From Eretmocerus hayati (lineage: Eukaryota; Arthropoda; Insecta; Hymenoptera; Aphelinidae): a stretch of DNA of 64,000 bases. Where the stretch lies: NCBI GenBank assembly GCA_029851415.1, contig CM056744.1:9865268-9929267 (forward strand). The letters are read 5' to 3'. Under the pieces are notes generated by a model, which saw nothing but the letters and a program-made list of their open reading frames with translations, made no database searches and was not told the DNA's origin. Below, one piece after another: positions 22,831-34,245 of the stretch; positions within the stretch are counted from its first letter, which is position 1, and every line of letters starts with the position of its first letter. The translations under genes were made by a program, and so were the position numbers.

Positions 22831-22971
22831 TTGCTTACGATATTTTTTGATCGTCTGTGCGCAAATGAGTCATTTGCACACTGTTTTTCGCTTTTCATTT
22901 GCTCACAGAAGATCAAAAAACATAGTATGACACTCGGGCGCAATGGTTTTCGCTTTCTCGTGACTGTTTAG

Positions 22972-24794
22972 CAGGGTTTGACAAATAACGCTAGTTTCGT
23001 TATGGTGCGTTATTAACGAAACCCTCGGAGATCTGTTATGATATTCGTTATTTCGTTAAATAATAGTTAGAATTTCGTTATGTTTTTCGTTACGTTACTA
23101 GAATAACGTTAGAATCATAACGAATTGAATTTCGTTTCGTTATGAGTTTCGGTATTTTTAACGAAACGTATAACGAAATTCATGTGGATAACGTTATTCG
23201 AAACTAACGAAACTAATAACGAAATTGAGTAACGTAATTTCCAAGACATTTCGTTAAAGTTTTTCGTTACGTTAACATAACGAAATTCTTTTTCGAGTTT
23301 CGTTACGTTATTTTTCTCATTATATTCACTGCCGCTCATAAATTCTGAGTGAACACAGTATCACCCTCTCTGAAAATGACGGTATCTCGGATTCTATGGC
23401 CGAGTCATAGACGCGCTCATCCTGGGCGCGCGCGCGCTCTCCTCTCGCACTCTCCACCCCAACTCCGGAGTAGGTACCGAAAATGGGATTTGAAAATCCT
23501 TTGACGAGTGTTCCTTCTCAACTTGAGTAACAGCGTGAGTTTGTAAGATGAAAACGGCCAGTCTATTACGTAAATCGACCAAAAAATTGATTTGCATCTA
23601 ATAGAGATCAAAAATCGAGAGACTTGGATGTCGATCGATGTTCCTAGTTTCACCCCCCCCCCCCCCCCAACTTCTCAGGTATCTAACTCGCGGCTTATCC
23701 AACAATATTCAACATTATTTTGGGTTTGCATTGAGACTTTATCCAGAAACTGTGAAAGCAGCAAAGGTGTGTGGAATCCTGGTTATGAAGAATCGAGCTA
23801 TTCCATGTACACCAAAGATCAAATTTGTGTTACAAGAGTCACTCCTCCGCAAATTTGGGAAATCTTGGGTGTTCATAATCAGGATTTCATACACTTCAGC
23901 TCACTATTCAGCTTCTGGAATGAGTACCAATGTATAACCAAGATGGTGCTGAATATTGCTGAATGGTTTGCAAGTTTAGAACCTGGTGAAAACGGATGCT
24001 TATATGAGACACAACCACGCCTCTCATTATTCGATCTCTATTCGATGCGAATCAACTTTTTGGTAGATTAACGCAATAGACTGGCCGTTGTTCATCTCAC
24101 AAACCCGTGCCAATACTTCGATTGAGAGGGAACACTCGTCAAAAGATTTTCAAATCTCATTTTCGGTACCCACTCCGGCGAGTACTCTGGTGTTTGGGTG
24201 GAGAGTGCAAGCGGAGAGAGCGCGCGCGCCCCGAGTGAGCGCGTCTATGTAGACTCGGCCCATGCGTCGTAGGACAATTTTGAAAAAAGTATCTCTGAAT
24301 ACTTGGTCGTACCCACCAACCTAGTCTGTTTCTGACTCTATATCTTCTCTATTTAAGGCCCTTGTGGGGCGAAACTTCGTCCTGATCACTTGGCGAAAGA
24401 AAAAAAACGAAACAAAATACAATTTCCATTTCGTTACGTTACTCGCGGAAGTAACGTAACGAAATCAATTATAATGTGAATAACGTTACTCGAATACCTT
24501 AACGAAACTCCTATACTTGAATTTCGTTTCGTTATTGATAACGTTATTCACATATAACGTTATTCACGTAAGAGTCGAGTTTCGTTACTGTAGAATAACG
24601 TTATTAATAACGAAACGAAATTCCGGTATTGGAGTTTCGTTACGTTATTGTATTATGTTAGTGACATTACGTTACGGTATTTAGTTATGTTATCCTAAAG
24701 TAACGAAATTACCTCTTAATTTCGTTTTTTGTCATGATAACGTAACATAACGAAATCGATAACGCAATTTTGTTATGTTACTTGTCAAACCCTG
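22972..24794. mobile_element. Non-autonomous hAT-type element, 1823 bp
   Basis: Inverted ends CAGGGTTTGACAA and TTGTCAAACCCTG are flanked by an exact 8-bp duplication CTGTTTAG (22964-22971 and 24795-24802). An 8-bp duplication with CAGGG-type ends is diagnostic of hAT elements. The subterminal 400 bp on both sides are dense in AACGAAAT/ATTTCGTTA words, as expected of transposase-binding repeats. No transposase is present. A second TIR element (23396-24264) is nested inside. The insertion interrupts a MITE whose uninterrupted copy is seen at 25538-25663. Confidence 0.9.
23396..24264. mobile_element. Nested ~870-bp TIR element with ~230-bp arms
   Basis: The ends TATGGCCGAGTC and GACTCGGCCCATG are inverted. 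The arms (23396-23625 and 24030-24264) share the GCGCGCGCGC tract, TTTTCAAATC and ACTGGCCGT segments. A run of C (about 23653-23668) and a 159-codon frame of unknown nature (23592-24071, running from arm to arm) are internal. Confidence 0.75.
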
Positions 24795-24802
24795 CTGTTT
24801 AG

Positions 24803-24874
24803 ACCCTCGCCTGCGGCTCGGGCCTAAAAAAGTCACTCGAAGTGCGAAAACCATCGTTTGCGCCCTTGTATCAT
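24803..24874. mobile_element. Right part of MITE split by the hAT element
   Basis: Together with about 22845-22963 this rebuilds the element seen whole at 25455-25663. Its right half runs from ACCCTCGCCTGCGGCTCGGG to GCCCTTGTATCATAAT. Confidence 0.7.
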
Positions 24875-25740
24875 AATTTATAAACGGGGTCAAGCGGTGG
24901 CCAAGTTGCGTACATTTCACTAACTGTTTGACGAATGCTGCACGAATCCCAGTTGCGCTCTCTAAAGTAACAGGGAATAATGTTGAAGATGGATAGACTC
25001 TCAAGATATCCTCTGTAAGTTCAAATGATTAGGTCCAATGAACATTTAGATACTAGAAGATCAAAAGTACTTTACTCTTCTTAACCTTCTAGGCTCTCAT
25101 TTGGAATCAAGATAGAATTGGTACTGCCTGTCTAATTCAAAATAAATATTAAGAACCATGCTATTGAAGTACCAGAATGGGGTTTAATACTTACTCTTAA
25201 AAAACTAATCGATCAAAGAATTGATAGTAAGTTTGGTGATCTTCAGGCAACATATGATTGAGCAGCGGATTTGTGTTAACTATCTCATGAATGATGTTAT
25301 TACCTTCAATGAAATTTTCTATTCAACTTTATTATACAGTTCCCTGCACACATTGATTAATAGAATAACTGAATGCTCCTTGATGTGAGATCTAATTCAA
25401 TGATCGACTATTCTTCGGCGAGTTGCAATTTTGCTCACAGCACTAGCATAATAGTATATTTTGATCGTCTGTGCGCAAATGAGTCATTTGCACACTGTTT
25501 TCCGCTTTTCATTTGCTCACAAAAGATCAAAAACCATAGTATGACACTCGGGCGCAATGGTTTTCGCTTTCTCGTGACTATTTAGACCCTCGCCTGCGGC
25601 TCGGGCCTAAAAAAGTCACTCGAAGTGCGAAAACCATCGTTTGCGCCCTTGTATCATAATAGTGACCCTCGCCTGCGGCTCGGGCCTAAAAAAGTCACTC
25701 GAAGTGCGAAAACCATCGTTTGCGCCCTTGTATCATAATA
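24875..25740. repeat. Left arm of 1.76 kb palindrome
   Basis: This arm returns inverted at 25741-26632. In the stretches I compared by eye only single-base differences were found (for example at about 24936 and 25351). Outer 560 bp are single-copy-like sequence. The inner 300 bp are MITE copies. Confidence 0.9.
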
Positions 25741-25975
25741 TACTATTATGATACAACGGCGCAAACGATGGTTTTCGCCGCCGTTTCGACGCCGTTTTCG
25801 CACTTCGAGTGACTTTTTCAGGCCCGAGCCGCAGGCGAGGGACACTATTATGATACAAGGGCGCAAACGATGGTTTTCGCACTTCGAGTGACTTTTTTAG
25901 GCCCGAGCCGCAGGCGAGGGTCTAAATAGTCACGAGAAAGCGAAAACCATTGCGCCCGAGTGTCATACTATGGTT
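25538..25975. repeat. Head-to-head array of four MITE copies at palindrome centre
   Basis: Copies are oriented outward-inward around ATAATATACTATTAT. Each contains GCGAAAACCATYG..GCGCCC and the CTCGCCTGCGGCTCGGGCC body. One right-arm copy has an extra 26 bp with GCCGCCGTTTCGACGCC. Confidence 0.75.
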
Positions 25976-26632
25976 TTTGATCTTTTGTGAGCAAATGAAA
26001 AGCGGAAAACAGTGTGCAAATGACTCATTTGCGCACAGACGATCAAAATATACTATTATGCTAGTGCTGTGAGCAAAATTGCAACTCGCCGAAGAATAGT
26101 CGATCATTGAATTAGATCTCACATCAAGGAGCATTCAGTTATTCTATTAGTCAATGTGTGCAGGGAACTGTATAATAAAGTTGAATAGAAAATTTCATTG
26201 AAGGTAATAACATCATTCATGAGATAGTTAACACAAATCCGCTGCTCAATCATATGTTGCCTGAAGATCACCAAACTTACTATCAATTCTTTGATCGATT
26301 AGTTTTTTAAGAGTAAGTATTAAACCCCATTCTGGTACTTCAATAGCATGGTTCTTAATATTTATTTTGAATTAGACAGGCAGTACCAATTCTATCTTGA
26401 TTCCAAATGAGAGCCTAGAAGGTTAAGAAGAGTAAAGTACTTTTGATCTTCTAGTATCTAAATGTTCATTGGACCTAATCATTTGAACTTACAGAGGATA
26501 TCTTGAGAGTCTATCCATCTTCAACATTATTCCCTGTTACTTTAGAGAGCGCAACTGGGATTCGTGCAGAATTCGTCAAACAGTTAGTGAAATGTACGCA
26601 ACTTGGCCACCGCTTGACCCCGTTTATAAATT
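25741..26632. repeat. Right arm of 1.76 kb palindrome
   Basis: Inverted partner of 24875-25740, longer by the 26-bp internal insertion. Its outer end runs on into exon-like sequence that the left arm lacks, so this side is the likelier original locus. Confidence 0.9.
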
Positions 26633-26730
26633 TGAGACTTCAATTATCTAAGCTTGTGTATTTCTATGACAAAGCCTGCTATAGCCAGTTAGTAAATCAA
26701 GAACGTAAGGAATCATGCTTCCAAAGGCTA
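26155..26730 (+). pseudogene. Exon-like gene fragment of unknown identity
   Basis: Two protein-like segments stand out. One (about 26186-26310) includes IIHEIVNTNPLLNHML and TYYQFFDRLV and is followed by a donor-like GTAAGTATT, though a stop intervenes. The second (about 26495-26730) starts after an acceptor-like TTGAACTTACAG, contains SATGIRAEFVKQL and LGHRLTPFINL, and stays open for more than 75 codons. Together they look like consecutive exons of a conserved cellular gene. I do not recognise the gene. Most of it is duplicated inverted in the left arm, where the second exon is cut at 24875. Confidence 0.45.
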
Positions 26731-26732
26731 AC

Positions 26733-29651
26733 AGTAGTACGTAGCCCGATCGTGAACTTGGGTCGGGGGAATATAGGACGCGGAAGCGGGGTCCAGGGGC
26801 GGTAGCCCCGCAGCCCCCGGACTCAAATAAATTGGGAAAATGATTTCAAAAAGACAACTTTATGCAAATTTCCGATGTTTGGGTCCTTGCACAATTGCAT
26901 AAAATAGCAATTCGTTCATGAGAGTACCTGCTACTGAGTGAGTATTTCGACCGTCAACTGCGGCTTATGAGCCGAAATCCAATCGCTCAGAAGTAAGCTA
27001 CAACTTCATCAACTCAGTGCGAAGTATACTATTTCCCATGCCTCACGGGCTTATCAATCTTCGGCAAATGCAGAGGCTATACACTGACACCTACACAGTT
27101 TACACACACAACACGTGCTGAACGGGCTCGCAAAAGAGCCCCGTCGAAAAATTGAAATTGGGTAATGAAAAAAAAAAAAAAAAAAATCCAAGTTCAATCT
27201 TTAGTTCAAAGATATCGTATTTTCCGTGCGTAAATGGAAATTTGACCACGGAATTTTTTCAACAGCGTGCGGGAAGGACCGATTTGCACACGGTTTGACG
27301 ATTTGCGGCGTGCGCAAAAAAAATTTGCGTACAGTTTGCACATTTACGCACGCTACTCGCCATTTTCGCACGGCACACGAGCATCTAAATGGCCATTTCT
27401 GCCTAACTTTGCGCACAGAATAGCATAAAAAGAATCATTTTGATTCATCGAAATCCATCAGAACGCGGTTTCATCAATCGGACGCCGATTTTCAGCCTTT
27501 TTGGAGGATTACTTATAATGCCGTACGACACAGAGGTGCCCTCGGGACCTTGGAAAGCTCTTTCCCCACTCAAACCTAATGAAATAGTGAGATCATGCTT
27601 TTCGCTTCAAAATGATTTGCGAACCGTTCGTGTCTAATAGTGTACAGCATCGTATTTAGACTATTCAGTCTTGCCCGTCAGAACTTTACACAATGGGTCT
27701 AACTGCCTTCAGATAATAGACAAAGGACTTAACTCTCATCATACAATCGATCACAGGGCCTAGCTCCCATCATATACGTGACAAAAGAGCCTAAGTGAAC
27801 TTGGGCAGTTTTATTGAATACATAGAAGGGCCTAAGTGCACTTAGGCCCTTTTTCCGATGTATGGGGTTTTCGAAGTTCATGGAAAAACAATTCTCATGG
27901 GGTGATAGATCATGGTTCAAGGGTTCAAAAAAGCGACAGGCCGGAAAGAGGGCCTAAGTGCACTTATGCCCTTGTTCCACACACCCCCTCAATTCGTTAC
28001 CACCTCGAAGTATTTATAATGGTGAGGTTTTAATTTGTCATGCCAATTATGAAGTGATAAAGTAGGAGGATTTTTTATTGTTCACTCAATGATTCCCCCA
28101 GCTACTTTGTCTTGAAGATACTAGTTTCCTCAATAGAATGTACATCAATCTCACAACTATTCCCTCTCTCTTCATAAAAGAGCAGACAAGCGAATGGAGC
28201 AACCCATGCTTCAATCATTCTCAGATTTCAGACAAGGTTAGTAGATATACTCACCAATGAGCCAGACCAAAATTTCCTTTCAGAATGAATTCAACCAAAA
28301 AAGCGAGTAAGTTGTGGCTGCAGTGCTTGGAAAAACTGAAACAAAAAGACGATACACTCAACAGAGGCAACAGTGAGATATGAGAATTTAGAGTTCAGAA
28401 TTAAAAATCCTTGGAATAATCCAAAAGAGTTTGATTTGATCATGACATTTTGTAAGAGCACAAAGATTATGTCACTTTGTACATTTGACCCATCCCATTG
28501 GGTTTCAAGGCTTGAAAGTTTGAAAAATCGCTAAAAATGGTTTAGAACCTAAAAAAACATCTTGAAACTATGTCATCCTGAGAAAACGCCAAATTTTACA
28601 TCGAACGATGTATTTTTGATAATTTGAAAAAATTTGCTTTTTGAGAGAATCAGACAAACGTAAACTTGCCGGATTTGACTGAAAAAATTGTTTTAATCAT
28701 GTTTTCGATAGATTTTTGAAAGACCTTTCCAATGGTGCAAACTGCGTTTCATTATTCTCAGTCAAACTCGAGAAATATGAGATTTACTGAGAAGAAATCG
28801 TGATTGAACAATAAAATACAAAACGAGATAGCAAATCGCTGCTCAGGAGTCAGGAAAATTCTTTGGGGCTCTCATAGGGGGTGATTTCATCATATTTTGG
28901 GGTACAAAATCGGGAGAAAAATCGGGAAAGTGATCCGAAACATCATCATTTTTCTTGTTTCATTTTAAAATAGAATTCATCTTTTGTGACAGAAAAACAA
29001 TTCTGAAGTCAGTTCTCGGACCTACTTGCAATTATTTCGTTTGGTATGAGAAATCTCTCAAAAACTTCCTCAAACGACTTTGTTTTGTTGAGAAAGGGAA
29101 TCAAAAGCCCAATCAATAACGAAACCATTCATCAACACTGTCTATCAATGTGTCAGCAATAGCTGCTCGCTATTTAAATGGTATGGCAGTTCCAATATTG
29201 AGGACTTGTACATTGTTTATATCCGCCACCTGCGGATTAGTAAAAGTGTTTCATCGAGATAAGTGCAAAATCAAGCTCAAAAAGTTGAGGAACTTTTCTT
29301 AATCGTTGTTGAATTTTTCCCGCAACTTTACGCGTTCAATTTTGTACCGGATCTCGGAGAAACTTTTTTTAAATATGCAGCTGCAGATGGTGGTACTATT
29401 AGTTTCTTTCCTCTTTGTTTTTGAAAATTGTTTCTGGCAATATACATCGCGTCGCGTGGTGGCGCCAATTACAGCGATCCGTATTCGCACTTGCGCTTTT
29501 ATTATTATTTATTGACGATCCAGCGTTAGATGACAGTAAAGTGAAGCATCTAACGATCCTGACAATCCTATTATTTCATTTCGATAATAGTTGGTCGTGT
29601 AACCATAAGCCAATGATTAAAGATTCAAGTTGCTCAAAATTAACCTCACTC
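26733..29651. other. Repeat-rich non-coding stretch
   Basis: Contents: a GC-rich patch with GGGGCGGTAGCCCCG (about 26800), an A run (about 27168-27186), the GCGCAAAT-type tract (27225-27420), the GGCCTAAGTGCACTTAGGCC palindromes (27780-27980), and a segment at 29290-29400 resembling an arm of the MITE at 38552. No gene was seen. Confidence 0.5.
27780..27980. repeat. Repeat with GGCCTAAGTGCACTTAGGCC palindromes
   Basis: A perfect palindrome centred near 27839 and a one-mismatch copy centred near 27961, plus a half copy at 27786. The core TTAGGCCCTTTTTCC links it with 13545-13745. Confidence 0.7.
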
Positions 29652-31191
29652 CCCTGGTAGAAATTCATTACAATTTTTGATTAAAAAATGGCCAGTTAAC
29701 TCCAACTCAAGCTAATTTATGGGTAACCGAATTGGCTATATTTTAACTTGAGATGTAACACTTTTATGGCCATATTTTAGCCATTTCCGATTTTGGCTAA
29801 TTTTTGGCCAATAATTAGCCAACATTTTTGGGGATCTGGAAATGAGTCCAAATGAAATGGATAATAATTAAACATAATACTATTCGAAGTCCAAATGTAA
29901 TGGATAATAAATAGACATAATTTAGACAGTTCATTCAATGTGCCGAAGTGCTATTAATATTTAACATTCCATTAATCTCAAATGAGTAATCCACGTGGGC
30001 AACATCTATTATAGGAGCATATTCACGTCCTCTACTGGGACTGACTGGGACAAGCAAGGTAATCAAGGACCTTGTCATTTTGTCGCAAAAGGTTTGTCGG
30101 AATCTGCGGGAGATCAGACGTGTGAAAGTTGTGTTCAGACTCGGGTACTTGACACGACATTGCTAAACCTGGTGTGAGAAAGCTAATCCAGGCATGCGCC
30201 ACCTGGTGATCATAGGACAACCAAGGTCAGGAGGATAGTTGGACAATTATTTGGCCAATTATATTGTAGTCAATTTATAGACAAAAATTAGCCACATAAA
30301 TTTTCTTGATATTTAACCTCAAATTTCGGAGATTAGTATCCGTGTTGTCAACTTGCATGGCAGCGTCTGCAAGGTTAGTTGATCTCTATGAAATTTCAAC
30401 GCGAGTTTACTCAAGGCAGCGAATTTTACTTGAATATTCTAGATAAGTACACCGGCGAGGCAGATCTCTAAGTGAATAGAATATGTGACATCGGTGACAG
30501 TGACAATGTGTTTTTCTCGCGAATGTATAACCACCATTGATGCCCTGGACAAGATCGCGGAGGCCGAGGCTTGCTGCATGTGATACGTTGTGTTTGTGCT
30601 TCCATGGTGCAGCAAGAAGACAAAAAGGGAACTCATACTGGATTTTGATGAAGTGTACAAAAAATGTGGTTCTTATAAATGTAATGAGAAGTCGTGGTCT
30701 CGTTAGCTGTCGTCCTCGCCTTCTTGCTCGCACCGAAGCCGTCTTCCAGAACGTCATCCATGCTTGGCAAAATGTATTGTTAGATTCGTGTGTTGTTAAA
30801 TCTAGTTAATGCATTGATTATCTCATTATTGATAAGCAATAAATATATTCATCACTCACCCATTCTCTATACCGAATATGCCTAAAAATTGGGCATAGAA
30901 AGATACCTACGTTAAATTTTGATTAAGTCTAATAAGTGTCCAGAAAATGGTTTCGCATGTACCAGGCAAGAGCCAAATTCAGCCAATTCTTATACATTTG
31001 ATTTGTATTCCATCCCCACAATCTTCAATCTAAATATTATCCAATTTTTGGTCAATTTTATTCGACACAGATATCAATCCCAATAAAAATAGTCAAATTA
31101 TAGCCATATATTGTCCACCCAGAATTAATCTAGTTTTTTTAGCCATATTTTAGACTTGACTCCAATATTATTGAACAGATTTCTACCAGGG
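29652..31191. mobile_element. 1.54 kb TIR element
   Basis: The ends are CCCTGGTAGAAAT and ATTTCTACCAGGG. Both sub-ends contain repeated TTTTGGCCA/TTAGCCA words (for example GGCCATATTTTAGCCA and TAGCCATATTTTAGA). No transposase was found, and the flanks show no convincing duplication. Confidence 0.75.
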
Positions 31192-31225
31192 TTATAGCAC
31201 TTGTATAGCCTCTACATCATTCAAT

Positions 31226-31338
31226 CATGTCGAATAAATGTACCTGGCCAAGCTGTAAAGATAACCGGGATTCCAAAATCCCATGTATCTTCTGCGTAAA
31301 CACATATCATCAAAAATGTGCCATAAGTGCTAAATGTA
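31226..31338 (+). pseudogene. LINE ORF1, N-terminal zinc-finger piece
   Basis: The frame from ATG at 31226 has cysteine/histidine spacing CTWPSC, IPCIFC, YHQKC, AKC, typical of the PHD-like finger at the start of ORF1 in some non-LTR retrotransposons. It is cut after the codon for Lys-Cys by the TIR element at 31339-33640. Joining 31338 to 33643 keeps the frame and supplies the last cysteine (YSCGLK). Confidence 0.65.
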
Positions 31339-33640
31339 CAGTGGTATGAGGGAAGGATGGAACAGCATATCTAAATCCCTTAGAGGTAGATTTACCTCTA
31401 AGTAGAGCAAAATTTAACTCTAAGGGTAGGGGAATGATAAATCTCTCTAAGTCGAGGTAAATCTACCTCTAGTTAGAGGGAACACTCGTGGACTCTCCGG
31501 TTACCTCGAGCTTCGAGTGGCTTCGAGGTGAAGTATATCTCCAAGCTAGAGAGAACTCGGTCGATCTACACAAAACCATAACCTCCTGGGGAACATATGA
31601 GATATCTCAATCATCGATTATATTTTTCATACGTTTATGTAATGAGATGAAATCAATGTCATCTCAAAACCGGCACAACTTATTCCGCGAGTTTTAACTT
31701 TGGTCACTTTAGTTGAGTTTAACCTCAGATTTGTACTTGATGCACGATTGCAATAATAATCGTTTTGTTTCTCAATCCTGATTTTCAGACAATGTAGAGT
31801 ATGAATCGAGTGAATAAAATCAACCACGTTAGTTTGTGGAGTGTTGCATCATCCAATAATCAAAACTAATGAGTATTTTCCCCAGCAAGACACTTATTTT
31901 GATTGTGGATGATTCTTGATGTACTATCATTCACTTCAGGGTTCTCTAGTTGGAAATTTTGACATGCATCTCCTGTAGATTTGTGGATATAAAAACTCAG
32001 CTTTATGCTGAGTTGTCATGCGAAGAATTGAACTCCCATTCATAGTCCATCCCAAAAACATACATTCGTCGCTTGAGATATTTGTTTGTTTAAACTCTTT
32101 TGTGAAGTGTAGAACTATATATAGTATTTTAGAAAGAAAGTGAAACAGAAATCATAATCAAATATTGCAAATGTAGTTGCATGAATATTATGGAAAATGG
32201 TGGGAAACTTCTTGCTTTCCACATATCATCATGGTAGCACCAGTATCAATTCAATATGCGAGGAATTGGAAAACTGGGCACCAAGTCTCTTCAACTACCA
32301 TGTAGACCCATGACTTGGTATATTGTTGGGAAATTTTAGGGGAGAGTAATTCACTTCATCAGAAAGGTATTGCTGGATTAATTCATCTCAGTCAAAGTTC
32401 AAAAGCAGGATCATTTGTACGGGCACAACTATATTGGATAAGACCCACACTTTGGTGACAAGCGCTTGTCAAAACTAGCTTTCTGGATAGAAGAAATCAT
32501 AACTACTTCAGTGTGTGTGCTTCTTTTTCTCTCCAAGCATAAAAATATGATACACAGGATTTCCCATCTAATGAGAATGAGATCCTCAATGAACATTTTT
32601 TCTAATGCACTTAGTTATGAGCAAAAGGATTTTTGGTCTGTTGCATTTTCAATCAATGTGACCACTGCTTCAAGGTATGAAACTTTACATGGCCAAACAG
32701 ATTTCATAGAACAAAACCTATATAGATGAGCATGCCATACTCTGTCATGATTTTTATAAATTGAAACTTTACAAACATTTTCAATGTTCTAAATATTAGA
32801 AAAGAGGCCAAGATCACAAATATCTCATGCGACGCATGGATCTTTGAATGAGATGAACTACTTGCTCATTATTATTAATACAAAGGAAGGCTGAGCATGG
32901 CTTCCTTGCATGTTGTTAATTATGAGGAGTCATTAACAAAGATCTATATGGATACTTCCATAATAAAATTTCAAACCACTGAAAAACACTACTTTAGCTC
33001 TCGCTTTCAGCAATGTCAAATTTGATGATTCGAAGCATGCACAAGATTGAACCTGATTCTAAATTGGCATAAGTTGAGTGTGTGGTTAATTTGTTCCAAC
33101 TTTTTTTGTTTTGCTCATGACTGTGGCCCATGTCAATATTTTTAATCTCAACCTACCTTGAGTGAGGGCAATGGGGGGGGGGGGCTAATTGAGTACATTT
33201 ACCACATTTAATGATGACCTGATATTGTTTATGATTTATGAGTACTAATTCACGATTACTTCACCCAAGCTGAATATAAACTCATACTTTTCCTAGGGTT
33301 CACTCACGGATGAGTACAGAGATCTTCCACCCGTATCGCGTTGCACTTCTGTCAAACAAGGGTTTATAGAAAGATCACCTAATATGCATGCAAATCATCC
33401 ATGAGACGTCATAATGATTCATAAAAAAAATCATTTTTCTGCATGAATAACGAGTTAACCTCTTCAGAACTGCAGTCGCCGAGTTCTCTCTAGCTTAGAG
33501 GGATTCTTGCGTTTTACCTCTAAGCTTCGAGGTAATCAGAGCTTAGAGTTCGGATTCTCTCTAACTCGAGTTAAATTTACCTCGAAGACGATTTCTCTCT
33601 AAGCTTCCAGATATGGTTTACCTCTAAGGGATTTAGAGTG
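31339..33640. mobile_element. 2.3 kb TIR element inserted in LINE ORF1
   Basis: Inverted arms of about 180 bp lie at 31371-31560 and 33480-33636, rich in CCTCTAAG/CTTAGAGG and AGAGAGAACTC. The flanks share GTAC (31336-31339 and 33640-33643), consistent with a TA target duplication. The extra ~30 bp at the left end has no counterpart on the right. The interior has no recognised gene and a G run near 33174-33182. Confidence 0.75.
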
Positions 33641-34245
33641 TACCCGCTACAGCTGTGGATTGAAAACAATGGAATTGAATAACTCTAGGGCAAATGCTTA
33701 TTTATTCTCATCAACTACTTCTGCCACGAATGGAAATGGAATGGAAATTGATACTACACATGCAAGTTTGTTACCAGAAGAACTGAAAATATTCATCAAC
33801 AGTGCATTAGCTGCACAAACTGATTCAATTGATAGGAATGCCAATCAAGCGATACAGTCACTGTCAGATGATTTAAAAGCTCTTGGATCTAGAGTTGATA
33901 GTTGTCAATCTCAGATCAAGGATATCTATACTCGTATTGAGCAGATACACTCCACCTCATCCGCTAACCTTGCTGAAATTTCTTCATCAGTTCTTTATGA
34001 ACTTAAGAGCATTGAGTCTAGGAGATGCGATCTCCTCATCCATGGTGTGAAAAACTACCTGTACAAAAAAACAATCCTAACTTTGCTCATGAAATTGGAG
34101 TATGTAATAGCTGTTGTCAAGAGTTGATGGTTCGGACTATTCTGCAGCAACAGTCAGAAGAATTGGGGATCCCAATGCTAGCAAGACTCGCCCTATTTGT
34201 GTAACATTAAAATCAAGCGATGACGTCTCTAACCCTCAGTTGGCA
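33641..34245 (+). pseudogene. LINE ORF1, coiled-coil and central piece
   Basis: A polar, heptad-rich region (IQSLSDDLKALGSRVDS, then QIKDIYTRIEQI) forms a probable coiled coil up to about 34020. A frameshift follows, and the next stretch reads TVRRIGDPNASKTRPICVTL in another frame, which is the conserved ORF1 core of CR1/Jockey-like LINEs. It ends at the next insertion after SSDDVSN. Inactive because of frameshifts and two insertions. Confidence 0.7.

Noticed and set aside
23592..24071. A 159-codon gene inside the nested hAT element
   Set aside because: It runs through a poly-C run and both inverted arms of the nested element and resembles no family I know.
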